DNA from: an uncultured Rhodobiaceae bacterium | GTDB taxonomy: Bacteria > Pseudomonadota > Alphaproteobacteria > RS24 | Direction: 5' to 3' | Length of the DNA: 39,492 nucleotides | Assembly: GCA_937876775.1 (NCBI GenBank) | Contig: CALEFA010000023.1 | Coordinates: 1-39,492, forward strand | Shown: positions 7,735-15,669 of the stretch, piece by piece | Numbering within the stretch: the stretch's first letter is position 1 | Layout: every line of letters begins with the position of its first letter | Program-made: the position numbers and the translations under genes | The notes under the pieces: model-generated | Database searches by the model: none | Told to the model about the DNA's origin: nothing | The model's input: the letters and a program-made list of their open reading frames with translations, nothing else

Positions 7735-8775
7735 ATGACGGCACAAAAAACAGCCTTGATTACCGGCGTAACGGGCCAAGATGGCGCCTATCTGGCGGCA
7801 TTATTAGTGGCCAAAAACTACCGCGTAATCGGTGCTTCGCGCCGTGCCTCAACGCTCAACTTGCCGCGCCTTGCCGCTTTGGATGTCGTCAAAGATATTG
7901 AACTGTGCACGCTTGATGTGTTGGACCCGACCAATGTCGCGCGGACGATTGAGGAATTTGCCCCCGATGAGATTTACAATCTTGGTGGGCAAAGCTCCGT
8001 ACAGGCGAGTTTTCAGCAGCCGATTTATACCAGTGAAGTGATTGGGCTTGGGGTGTTGCGTTTGCTGGAAATGGTGCGTTTGGTGAAGCCGGACACGCGC
8101 ATTTATAATGCTTCAAGTAGTGAGATTTTTGGTCATGTGGAAATGCCAATGGTGACCGAAGACACACCATGTCAGCCGCGTTCGCCCTATGGTGTCGCCA
8201 AACTCTATGCCCATTGGGCCGTGATAAACTACCGCGAAGCCTATGATTTATTCGCCGCCTCCGGGATTTTGTTTAACCATGAAAGCCCGTTGCGTGGCAT
8301 GGATTTTGTGACCCGTAAAATTACAACCACATTGGCGCAAATCGCTTGCGGCGGGCAACAAATCTTATCGCTCGGCAATTTAGATAATGCCCGCGATTGG
8401 GGTTTTGCCGGAGATTACGTCGACGCGATGTGGCGGATGTTGCAGCAAGATAAGGCCGATGATTTCATTATCGCCAGCGGTCACAAACATAGTGTGCGCG
8501 CGTTTGTTGAACGGGCTGGCCAAGCCGCCGGACTGGATATCGTTTGGCAGGGCGCCGGGGTGAATGAGGTTGGGCTGGATCGCACAACCGGCCGCCAATT
8601 GGTTGGTGTCGATGCCAAATTCTACCGTCCCAGTGAGCCTGACGCGCTGATTGGCGATATCACAAAGGCAAAAAAACACTTACAATGGCAACCAACGATG
8701 AGTTTTGACAGTCTTGTCGAAATGATGATCGATGAGGATATGCGGCGCGCCCGCGACGGACAGGTTTGGTTTTAA
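7735..8775 (+). CDS. gmd: GDP-mannose 4,6-dehydratase
   Basis: A 346-residue extended SDR enzyme. GVTGQDG at residues 11-17 binds NADP, and the catalytic set S128, E130, Y152 and K156 lines up with the T-E-Y-K set of the E. coli enzyme at a constant offset of four. FNHESP, FVTRKIT and GNLDNARDWGFAGDYV are Gmd hallmarks. It converts GDP-mannose to GDP-4-keto-6-deoxymannose for surface polysaccharides. No reductase or epimerase to finish a sugar (fcl, rmd) is nearby. The stop overlaps the next ATG in TAATG, so the phosphatidylcholine synthase gene is translationally coupled. Confidence 0.93.
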   Translation: MTAQKTALITGVTGQDGAYLAALLVAKNYRVIGASRRASTLNLPRLAALDVVKDIELCTLDVLDPTNVARTIEEFAPDEIYNLGGQSSVQASFQQPIYTSEVIGLGVLRLLEMVRLVKPDTRIYNASSSEIFGHVEMPMVTEDTPCQPRSPYGVAKLYAHWAVINYREAYDLFAASGILFNHESPLRGMDFVTRKITTTLAQIACGGQQILSLGNLDNARDWGFAGDYVDAMWRMLQQDKADDFIIASGHKHSVRAFVERAGQAAGLDIVWQGAGVNEVGLDRTTGRQLVGVDAKFYRPSEPDALIGDITKAKKHLQWQPTMSFDSLVEMMIDEDMRRARDGQVWF

Positions 8776-9470
8776 TGAAATTGACTGGTTTTTTTATCCA
8801 CTGCTTTACCGCATCCGGGATGATAGCCGTGCTGCTGTCGCTGGACGCGATTTGGCAGGGCGATGCCATGCTTGCCATGTTGTGGCTATGGGCGGCGCTG
8901 CTGATTGATGGGCTTGACGGGCCGCTGGCGCGCTGGGCCAAAGTGTCTGAGCACTTGCCAAATATTGATGGCGCCATTCTTGATCATATCATCGATTATA
9001 TGAGCTATTGCGTTTTGCCAGCGGTGATGATTTACCGTTTTGGACTGGTGCCAGAGGGCTTTGAATTGCCGATCGCCGGACTGATTTTAGTGGCCTCGCT
9101 TTACGTTTTCGCCAATCGCAATTTGAAAACCGCTGAAAATGATTTTCGCGGCTTTCCGGCGCTGTGGAATATTGTGGTGTTTTATCTCATCGTGTTTGAT
9201 ACGCCCCATATGTTCAATGCGGCGCTTTGTGTGTTTTTATCTCTGATGATTTTCGCGCCGATTTTGGTGGTTCATCCGTTTCGCGTGGTTGCCTTGCGCC
9301 CCTATACGGTTTTGGTCAGCATGCTATGGCTGTCACTTTCGTTGGCGTATTTACTGGTGCCAAGTTTGACGCAGAATTGGATGGCCAATCTGGGCTTTGC
9401 GCTTGCGTCATTGTATTTTGCTGCACTAAGTCTGTGGCGTTCTCTGCGTTTGCCGCTTGGCAAAGCATAA
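8775..9470 (+). CDS. pcs: phosphatidylcholine synthase (CDP-alcohol phosphatidyltransferase)
   Basis: A 231-residue membrane protein with about eight hydrophobic segments. The CDP-alcohol transferase signature is complete: D48-G49, A52-R53, G66, D70 and D74, followed by YMSY. The 12-residue gap between AR and G (containing LPN) is characteristic of bacterial Pcs rather than of PgsA or PssA. The enzyme condenses CDP-diacylglycerol with choline at the inner membrane. The start used is the ATG at 8775, overlapping the gmd stop by one base; an in-frame TTG three codons earlier lies inside gmd. An MFS gene follows 13 bases after the stop. Confidence 0.9.
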   Translation: MKLTGFFIHCFTASGMIAVLLSLDAIWQGDAMLAMLWLWAALLIDGLDGPLARWAKVSEHLPNIDGAILDHIIDYMSYCVLPAVMIYRFGLVPEGFELPIAGLILVASLYVFANRNLKTAENDFRGFPALWNIVVFYLIVFDTPHMFNAALCVFLSLMIFAPILVVHPFRVVALRPYTVLVSMLWLSLSLAYLLVPSLTQNWMANLGFALASLYFAALSLWRSLRLPLGKA

Positions 9471-9483
9471 TTGAAAGATTCCC

Positions 9484-10767
9484 ATGTCGTCTCCATCTCG
9501 AACAACCACACCTAAAGAACGGACGCGCGGTTTAAGCCTTTTGTTCATCTGTCTTTTGTCATTGGGCATGGGGCAGTCGCTGTTTTTTGCGCTGCTGCCT
9601 CCAATTGCCCGCGACCTTGGTTTGAGCGAAGTGCAAGTGAGTGCGATTTTTACCCTGTCGGCGGTTATGTGGGTGGTCATGAGCCCATTTTGGGGTCGGC
9701 GCAGCGATGTCTGGGGCCGTAAGCCGGTGATTTTAATGGGGCTGACGGGGTTTGGCATTTCCACTGGCGGATTTGGTGTTTTGCTGGTTTTGGGCCAGCA
9801 AGGTGTGATGCCGCTGATGACGTTGTATGCCATGATGATTTTCGTGCGCGCGATTTTTGGGCTTTTTGGTTCCGGCACACCGTCGGCGGCGCAAGCCTAT
9901 ATCGCCGATCGGACATCGCGCGAGGAACGCACATCCGGGGTGGCTGCGATTGGTGCGGCGTTCGGCATGGGGACGATTTTAGGGCCGGGTTTTGCCGCTG
10001 TGCTGGCCACATTTCATTTACTTGCGCCGTTTTTCGCCTTGTCGATATTTGCGCTCGGCGGGGCCATCACCATTGCCCTGTTCTTACCAGAGCGCCGTCG
10101 CCCGACCGAAATCGAGACCGAACGGCCATATTTGAAAATTAGCGATAAACGCATTCGGCCCTTTTTGTTCATGGGTGTTGCGGTGTCGATGATTCAAGCG
10201 GCGGTGATGCAAGTGGCGGCGTTTTTCGTTATGGATATTTTACTGCTAGACGGCGCCGAGACCGCGCAATTGGTTGGCGGCGGCATGATGAGCATGGCAA
10301 TTGCCACCTTATTTGCGCAATTGGTGATTATCCCACGCGCCAATTTATCGGTGCGCGCTCTTCTGACCTATGGCATTGGCTTTAACATTGTCGGCGTTGG
10401 TCTCTTACTTATTCCGATGAGCGTGGGGGTTTTCATTTGTGCCTTGACCTTGCAGGGCTTTGGTATGGGGCTGATGCGTCCGGCGGTGGCGGCCGGTGGA
10501 TCGCTGGCGGTGTCGCCTGAAGAGCAGGGAGCTGTGGCTGGGCTTAATAGTTCAACCGCTGCGGTTGGCATTATTTTTGTTCCGATCATTGCCATGCCGC
10601 TTTATCTGATTTTGCCTACCGGCCCGTTTTGGATTGCATTTGGTCTGTCGATTGCGATGCTGCTGCTGTCGCGTTCAAGTGCCCTTGATGTTCTCGAGTC
10701 GCCAATTGATGTAGACGAGGTCGAGGAAGAGACGCTGTCACGGATCGATCGTCCTAAGGATTATTGA
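9484..10767 (+). CDS. MFS transporter, TetA/multidrug-efflux-like (DHA1)
   Basis: A 427-residue protein with about 12 membrane segments. The loop between helices 2 and 3 carries GRRSDVWGRKPVI, the MFS motif A, and the helix 5 region has GFAAVLATF after an AAFGMGTILGPG motif-C-like stretch, the pattern of drug/proton antiporters. It probably exports a small molecule using the proton gradient; the substrate is unknown. It lies 13 bases after pcs and is likely in the same transcript. Its last 7 bases overlap, tail to tail, with the convergent hydrolase gene. Confidence 0.88.
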   Translation: MSSPSRTTTPKERTRGLSLLFICLLSLGMGQSLFFALLPPIARDLGLSEVQVSAIFTLSAVMWVVMSPFWGRRSDVWGRKPVILMGLTGFGISTGGFGVLLVLGQQGVMPLMTLYAMMIFVRAIFGLFGSGTPSAAQAYIADRTSREERTSGVAAIGAAFGMGTILGPGFAAVLATFHLLAPFFALSIFALGGAITIALFLPERRRPTEIETERPYLKISDKRIRPFLFMGVAVSMIQAAVMQVAAFFVMDILLLDGAETAQLVGGGMMSMAIATLFAQLVIIPRANLSVRALLTYGIGFNIVGVGLLLIPMSVGVFICALTLQGFGMGLMRPAVAAGGSLAVSPEEQGAVAGLNSSTAAVGIIFVPIIAMPLYLILPTGPFWIAFGLSIAMLLLSRSSALDVLESPIDVDEVEEETLSRIDRPKDY

Positions 10768-11750
10768 TCGAAAGCCCCGCCGGCGCGCCAGTTTTCCATT
10801 TGGGTAATGACCGAGGCGACAAAACCGTGCGGCCGGTCGAGCATAATGTGATGGCGCGCACCGGCGACGTCATAATGCGGCACATCGGGACGCAAGCTGC
10901 GCATATGTGCAATCACATCAGTGCGGGTGACGGCGTCGAAATTATGGCTATCAGCGCCAAACATGGCGGTCATCGGAATATCAATTGTACGGTAAATTTC
11001 CGGTAAATCTGTGCCAACGACAAACCCGGGATAAATCGACGGGTCAAATTTCCATGTCCAACCGGCCTCATCGGAATGCCCGCGTCGTCCATTCTCACCA
11101 ATCTCAATCTGGCGAATGGAATGGGCGCCAATATATTCGACAATAAAATGGTTCTCGCATGGCTGTTCAGGGGCCAAACGGAAACGGGCCTCGGCTTCGT
11201 CGCGGCTGGCGTAGACGCGGGTCGGACGGGCCTGTTTAATATCTGCATACCATTCGTGATGGGTTTCGGGCGATTTGACGTGAAAATCACAAATCATCAA
11301 AGCCGCCAGCTCATCGCCATAATGATGGGCCGTTAAAAGGCCGACCAAACCACCGAAACTATGGGCAATAAAGGCCGGTTTGCTGGTAAAGCCCGCGTCA
11401 CGGATCATGGTGATCATCGCCTCGGCCATGATGTCGCGCGAATAGCTCTGAAGCCAACCGCTTTCGCCCATGCCTGGCATGTCCAGTGCAATCACATTGT
11501 AATAGGGGGTGAGCAGCGGGGCGATAAAGTCAAACCAATGGGCGTGCGCGCCATCGCCATGAAGCAGCACAATATTGGCCGCCTCAGCCGACGGGCCTTG
11601 CCATGCGCTGTAATGAATTTCCGAGCCGCGAAAGGCAACAAAATGGTCTGTGGGCTTGTTTTCAATGGCTTTTTCAAACCATGTTGGGGCTTGTAAAATT
11701 AGTTCATGGGCTGGAATTAACCCTTGTTGCCCGCCATTATCGGTTTTCAT
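10761..11750 (-). CDS. alpha/beta-fold hydrolase
   Basis: A 329-residue alpha/beta hydrolase. LLHGDGAHAH (62-71) is the oxyanion-hole region, AHSFGG at 129-134 holds the nucleophile S131, and GARHH near residue 300 supplies the histidine. An acid residue in MFGADSHNFD is the likely third member. No signal peptide, so cytoplasmic. AGGGAG lies 9 bases before the ATG. Substrate unknown; family members include esterases, epoxide hydrolases and haloalkane dehalogenases. It faces the MFS gene and overlaps its end by 7 bases. Confidence 0.85.
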   Translation of the reverse strand: MKTDNGGQQGLIPAHELILQAPTWFEKAIENKPTDHFVAFRGSEIHYSAWQGPSAEAANIVLLHGDGAHAHWFDFIAPLLTPYYNVIALDMPGMGESGWLQSYSRDIMAEAMITMIRDAGFTSKPAFIAHSFGGLVGLLTAHHYGDELAALMICDFHVKSPETHHEWYADIKQARPTRVYASRDEAEARFRLAPEQPCENHFIVEYIGAHSIRQIEIGENGRRGHSDEAGWTWKFDPSIYPGFVVGTDLPEIYRTIDIPMTAMFGADSHNFDAVTRTDVIAHMRSLRPDVPHYDVAGARHHIMLDRPHGFVASVITQMENWRAGGAFDQ

Positions 11751-11828
11751 TTCGCATACTCCCTATTGGTGAGCGCACACTACATAAAATTTGTTTTATG
11801 CCAAGTCAAAATCGGCGGCTTGTGGTGC

Positions 11829-11857
11829 TTGACAGCGCCTCGCGTGTCGCGTAGTTT
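11829..11857 (+). promoter_or_regulatory. strong sigma-70-type promoter of rpmJ
   Basis: TTGACA (11829-11834), a perfect -35, and TAGTTT (11852-11857) are 17 bases apart. Transcription would start near 11864, giving a leader of about 80 bases before rpmJ. Confidence 0.7.
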
Positions 11858-11869
11858 CCGCGCTTCTAG

Positions 11870-11931
11870 AGGGCGTTGCCCTTTTTCCTGCTCTCCGTAT
11901 TGGAGGGTGTTTTACTGCCACCCACTGGGTG
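11870..11931 (+). promoter_or_regulatory. structured rpmJ leader with three consecutive hairpins
   Basis: Three short stems follow one another: AGGGC-GTT-GCCCT followed by T (11870-11886, terminator-like), CTCTCC with GGAGGG (11891-11907, one wobble pair) and CACCC-ACT-GGGTG (11919-11931). The last ends 5 bases before the GGAG site of rpmJ. This could be an attenuator or ribosomal-protein autoregulatory leader; no known family is recognised. Confidence 0.4.
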
Positions 11932-11946
11932 CCCATGGAGCCGTCG

Positions 11947-12072
11947 ATGAAAGTCCGGAATTCGCTTAAGTCACTACGTGACCGTCATCAAAAGAACCAG
12001 CTGGTGCGCCGGCGAGGTCGTCTTTACGTGATTAACAAAGTCAACAAGCGCTTCAAAGCCCGCCAAGGCTAA
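11947..12072 (+). CDS. rpmJ: 50S ribosomal protein L36, zinc-free type
   Basis: A 41-residue gene encoding [14 protein letters not shown] then [12 protein letters not shown] and the typical end RFKARQG. It is the cysteine-free L36 form (YkgO type), which lacks the zinc ribbon and is slightly longer than the 37-38-residue zinc form; this is the usual form in alphaproteobacteria. GGAG lies 6 bases before the ATG. It has its own strong promoter and a structured leader. A membrane-anchored hydrolase gene starts 8 bases after the stop, so it may be read through from this promoter. Confidence 0.95.
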   Translation: MKVRNSLKSLRDRHQKNQLVRRRGRLYVINKVNKRFKARQG

Positions 12073-12080
12073 GGGTTGAC

Positions 12081-13097
12081 TTGATTTGGCTTGGCCAAAT
12101 GTTAATCATATCTACCTTAAGTTTACTCCTTATTTTTGCGCTTTTGTGGGCGCACGATAGTTACTTGCGCCGAAAAATAAAGGCGCGCCTGCCGGCTGCG
12201 GGTCAATTTATCGAAACACCGCGCGCCACTTTACATTATCTCAAATCTGAAGCCGAAACGGGGAGCGACGCGCAACCGGTGTTTGTGCTGATTCATGGCT
12301 CATCTGCTTCGTGCTATGATGTGATGTCTTCAATGGGCGCGGCTTTGCAACCGTTTGGCACGGTGCTGGCGTTTGACCGCCCTGGGCTTGGGCTTAGCCG
12401 CTTAAAAGTTTCGGCTGAGGCAATGGCGCATCCGGGTGAACAGGCCGATGAACTTCATCTGGCAGTGCGCCAGTTGGGCTATAAAAACCCAATCATCATT
12501 GGCCATAGCTGGGGCGGTAGTGTGGCGATGGCCTATGCGCAGCGGCACAGCGATGACATTACCGGCGCCCTGATTTTGGCAGCGCCGCTTTATCCTTGGG
12601 ACAGTAAGCCAACTTGGTATAATCGCGCGGTCACCGTGCCATTAATCGGGCGGCTATTGGCGCATAGCGTGGTGACTAAATATGGGCTGGGGCAATTGCA
12701 AGCCGGTGTGGCCGCGACCGCATATCCGGAACGCATTTTTGATGGCTATAGCGAAAAAGTTGGTTTGGCTGGGCTTTTGATGCCGCGCAATTTCATCACC
12801 AATGCGATTTACGCTAATCAGTTGAGCGGTCATTTGGCGGAAATGCAGGCGGCGTATGAATCGGTGAGCACACCCTTGATTTTAATCGGTGGCGACCGTG
12901 ACCAAACGGTGCACACAAAGCGCAATTCGCACCGCTTGCACGATACGTTGAAACAGACGGAGCTGATTTATTTACGCGGTGTCGGACATATGTTGCATCA
13001 CACGCAAATTGACAAAATTGTCGATGCCGCCCACCGGCTTGCCAAACGGCAGGTGCACGCTGGCATTCATGAATTTGGCCAAAGGCAGGCGGATTGA
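12081..13097 (+). CDS. membrane-anchored alpha/beta hydrolase
   Basis: A 338-residue hydrolase with an N-terminal membrane helix (about residues 7-24) followed by basic residues, so the catalytic domain may stay attached to the inner membrane. HGSSAS is at 72-77, GHSWGG at 141-146 with nucleophile S143, then GGDRDQ and GVGHMLH supply the acid and histidine. The TTG at 12081 follows AAGGG by 5 bases; the ATG six codons later (12099) is an alternative with a weaker site. Its stop overlaps the next ATG in TGATG. Substrate unknown; a lipase or esterase is plausible. Confidence 0.82.
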   Translation: MIWLGQMLIISTLSLLLIFALLWAHDSYLRRKIKARLPAAGQFIETPRATLHYLKSEAETGSDAQPVFVLIHGSSASCYDVMSSMGAALQPFGTVLAFDRPGLGLSRLKVSAEAMAHPGEQADELHLAVRQLGYKNPIIIGHSWGGSVAMAYAQRHSDDITGALILAAPLYPWDSKPTWYNRAVTVPLIGRLLAHSVVTKYGLGQLQAGVAATAYPERIFDGYSEKVGLAGLLMPRNFITNAIYANQLSGHLAEMQAAYESVSTPLILIGGDRDQTVHTKRNSHRLHDTLKQTELIYLRGVGHMLHHTQIDKIVDAAHRLAKRQVHAGIHEFGQRQAD

Positions 13098-13921
13098 TGG
13101 ATCAGCGCGCGTCTCCGGCTCAAAACCTGCCACCTTTCGTCACGGCGCATCTTGATGGTGACCAACGGTTTTTGGTGATTTGCGACCATGCCAGTAATTA
13201 TTTGCCGCCGGAATATGACAATCTTGGCTTGTCGCCCGAACAGCTCGATCGGCATATTGCCTCGGATTTGGGGGCACTTGCGGTGGCCCGCAAAATTTCT
13301 GAGAGCCTCACTTGTCCGCTGGTGGCCTCGCAATTTTCGCGTTTGCTGATTGACCCCAATCGCGGCCTCGACGACCCGACTTTGGTGATGAAATTATCTG
13401 ACGGGGCGGTGATTCCCGGCAATCAGCATGTTGACCCTTATGGCGACAAAGCCGAATGGCAGCGGCGCATTGATCTATTCTATAAGCCTTATGACACGGC
13501 CATTGAAAACGCCCTGCAAACGGCCAAAAACGCAGGTATTGCGCCGATTATTTTGTCTGTTCATAGTTTTACGCCGATTTGGCGCGGTGACAAACGACCG
13601 TGGCACGCCGGCGTTTTATGGGACAAAGACCCCCGACTTGCCAAGCTGATGATGTCTTATATGGCGCAGCTACCAGATTTGGTGTTTGGCGATAATGAGC
13701 CCTATGACGGGCAATTGATTCACGATACTTTATATCGTCATGGCACAAGCAATGGTTTGCCGCATGCGATTATCGAATTGCGCCAAGATGAGATTGAAAC
13801 AAATGCCCAACAAGAGATCTGGGCGGCGCGATTGGTTGATTTCTTGCGAGGCGCCGTCAGCCAAGCGGAGATTGCCACCTATCAGTATTTTGGTTCGGTA
13901 AATGATGTCACAAACGGCTAA
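13097..13921 (+). CDS. N-formylglutamate amidohydrolase family protein
   Basis: A 274-residue protein of the FGase family. ICDHASNYLP (residues 29-36, H31) is the typical first metal-binding stretch, followed by DxGA, SRLLIDPNR and ILSVHSFTP. Family members release formate from N-formyl-glutamate at the end of one histidine-degradation route, or act on related N-acyl amino acids. No other hut genes are in the window, so the substrate is open. The start is the ATG overlapping the hydrolase stop by one base (TGATG), implying translational coupling. Confidence 0.88.
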   Translation: MDQRASPAQNLPPFVTAHLDGDQRFLVICDHASNYLPPEYDNLGLSPEQLDRHIASDLGALAVARKISESLTCPLVASQFSRLLIDPNRGLDDPTLVMKLSDGAVIPGNQHVDPYGDKAEWQRRIDLFYKPYDTAIENALQTAKNAGIAPIILSVHSFTPIWRGDKRPWHAGVLWDKDPRLAKLMMSYMAQLPDLVFGDNEPYDGQLIHDTLYRHGTSNGLPHAIIELRQDEIETNAQQEIWAARLVDFLRGAVSQAEIATYQYFGSVNDVTNG

Positions 13922-13928
13922 TGGATGC

Positions 13929-13956
13929 TTGCCAGCCGAGGCCTGTCTGCTATATT
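13929..13956 (+). promoter_or_regulatory. promoter of the oxidase subunit IV-pntAAB operon
   Basis: TTGCCA (13929-13934) and TATATT (13951-13956) are 16 bases apart, just after the preceding stop codon. Transcription would begin about 25 bases before the ATG at 13988. Confidence 0.6.
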
Positions 13957-13987
13957 CCGAGCAACTTTTACATCAGTAGGGGAAATA

Positions 13988-14140
13988 ATGTCTGAAGAAC
14001 AAAATTCACAAGAATGGGGCCAGGAAATGGACCGTTCGGAACATGAGCACACATTTAATACTTTCATCTCAATGTCTAAATGGGGCAGCGTCGCTGTTAC
14101 CCTTATTTTATTGGGCCTTTTGATTTTCGTTTACTTTTAA
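13988..14140 (+). CDS. aa3-type cytochrome c oxidase subunit IV (small bacterial type)
   Basis: A 50-residue protein with a charged N-terminus (EEQNSQEWGQEMDRSEHEHTFNTF) and one C-terminal membrane helix from about residue 31. This is the pattern of the small bacterial aa3 oxidase subunit IV family, which joins the oxidase complex in the inner membrane. AGGGG lies about 7 bases before the ATG. The other oxidase subunits are not here; the gene sits just before the transhydrogenase operon, an arrangement seen in other alphaproteobacteria. Confidence 0.85.
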   Translation: MSEEQNSQEWGQEMDRSEHEHTFNTFISMSKWGSVAVTLILLGLLIFVYF

Positions 14141-14173
14141 ACGACATCCTAATTCAGCTTGAAGGAGAACGAC

Positions 14174-15361
14174 ATGGCCGTCAGCCTAGTTGTAGTAAAA
14201 GAGCAAGGCGACGAAACGCGTGTCGCCGCGACACCGGAAACCGTCAAAAAACTAACCGCCCTTGGCTTTAGTTTGACCGTTGAAGCCGGTGCCGGCGAAG
14301 CCTCAGGCTTTAGCGATGCACGTTATCAAGAAGAGGGCGCCACAATTGCCAGCTCACCTGCCAGCGCTATTGCTGGAGCGGATGTTGTTGTTGGCGTTAA
14401 AGCGCCGTCGGACGCCACTGTGAAGGCGATGAAAAAAGGCGCTTTATTGATTGCCCAGCTTAATCCGTATCAAGACGCCGATGGTGTCAAAAGCTATGCT
14501 GCCCAAGGGGTTGATGCAATGGCGATGGAGCTGATGCCTCGCATTACAAGGGCACAATCTATGGATGTCTTGTCATCGCAATCTAATTTGTCTGGCTATA
14601 AAGCGGTATTGGACGCGACCTCGGAATATAACCGTGCGCTGCCGATGATGATGACGGCAGCGGGCACTGTGCCAGCGGCGCGGGTGTTTGTTATGGGTGC
14701 TGGTGTTGCTGGCTTGCAGGCGATTGCCACCGCCAAACGTTTGGGCGCGATTGTGAGCGCTACAGACGTACGTCGTGCGGCGGCTGAGCAAGTGCAAAGC
14801 CTTGGCGGCACATTTGTGATGGTTGAAGCTGATGAAGAAGACAGCGGCGAAACCGCTGGCGGCTATGCTAAGGAAATGAGCGCCGATTATCAAAAGCGCC
14901 AAGCGGCTTTAGTGAGCGAGCATATTGCCAAGCAAGATATTGTGATTTGCACGGCGCTTATTCCCGGGCGTCCCGCCCCTGAATTGGTGACCACTGAGAT
15001 GGTCGAAAAAATGAAGCCGGGTTCGGTGATCGTTGATTTGGCGGCTGAGCAGGGTGGCAATTGTAAATTGTCGAAACTCGGCGAAGTAAGCCATCACAAG
15101 GGCGTGAAAATTGTTGCCCATGCTAATGTGCCGGGCCGTTTGGCGGGCAATGCGAGTGAGCTTTATTCGCGCAATATTCTCAATTTTATCAGCGCTTTTT
15201 ATGATGCTGAAGGCTCTAAATTGGCGATTGATTGGGAAGATGAAATTATTGCAGGTATTGGCCTGACGCGCGATGGCGCCATTGTGCACCCAGCTTTGGC
15301 AGCCCCGGTTGCCGCTGAAAAGGCACCAAGCAAAGATAATGGAGAACAAAATGCAAGCTGA
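14174..15361 (+). CDS. pntAA: NAD(P) transhydrogenase alpha subunit, part 1 (NAD-binding domain I)
   Basis: A 395-residue soluble domain, homologous to alanine dehydrogenase. It carries [16 protein letters not shown] at the start and the NAD-binding stretch [18 protein letters not shown] in the middle. It binds NAD(H) and works with the membrane and NADP-binding parts encoded next. AGGAG lies 7 bases before the ATG at 14174. In many bacteria this domain is fused to the membrane part; here the alpha subunit is split, as in Rhodospirillum and relatives. It overlaps pntAB by 11 bases. Confidence 0.96.
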   Translation: MAVSLVVVKEQGDETRVAATPETVKKLTALGFSLTVEAGAGEASGFSDARYQEEGATIASSPASAIAGADVVVGVKAPSDATVKAMKKGALLIAQLNPYQDADGVKSYAAQGVDAMAMELMPRITRAQSMDVLSSQSNLSGYKAVLDATSEYNRALPMMMTAAGTVPAARVFVMGAGVAGLQAIATAKRLGAIVSATDVRRAAAEQVQSLGGTFVMVEADEEDSGETAGGYAKEMSADYQKRQAALVSEHIAKQDIVICTALIPGRPAPELVTTEMVEKMKPGSVIVDLAAEQGGNCKLSKLGEVSHHKGVKIVAHANVPGRLAGNASELYSRNILNFISAFYDAEGSKLAIDWEDEIIAGIGLTRDGAIVHPALAAPVAAEKAPSKDNGEQNAS

Positions 15362-15659
15362 TGTATTTATCTACCTCTTGAGCATCTTCGTGATGGCCGT
15401 GTTTGTCGGTTATTACGTTGTTTGGTCGGTAACGCCGGCACTGCATACACCGCTGATGTCAGTAACCAACGCGATTTCTTCGGTGATTATCGTCGGTGCG
15501 CTTTTGGCCATTGGCGCCGAGACAGCGGCCAACAATGAAAATGCTGATTTGACCCGCTGGTTGAGCTTTGGCGCGGTCATTCTGGCCTCGGTCAATATTT
15601 TTGGCGGATTCCTCGTAACCCAACGCATGCTTGCCATGTATCGTAAAAAAGACAAGTGA
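15351..15659 (+). CDS. pntAB: NAD(P) transhydrogenase alpha subunit, part 2 (membrane)
   Basis: A 102-residue membrane protein with about four membrane-spanning helices and the conserved run [12 protein letters not shown]. It forms part of the proton channel of the transhydrogenase with PntB. The ATG at 15351 has GGAG 6 bases before it and overlaps the end of pntAA by 11 bases. A longer open frame upstream runs inside pntAA and is not used. Confidence 0.95.
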   Translation: MQADVFIYLLSIFVMAVFVGYYVVWSVTPALHTPLMSVTNAISSVIIVGALLAIGAETAANNENADLTRWLSFGAVILASVNIFGGFLVTQRMLAMYRKKDK

Positions 15660-15669
15660 GGCCAGACCG

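Noticed and set aside
10761..13097. The two alpha/beta hydrolases as recent duplicates
   Set aside because: They are on opposite strands, only one has a membrane anchor, and similarity is limited to the catalytic motifs.
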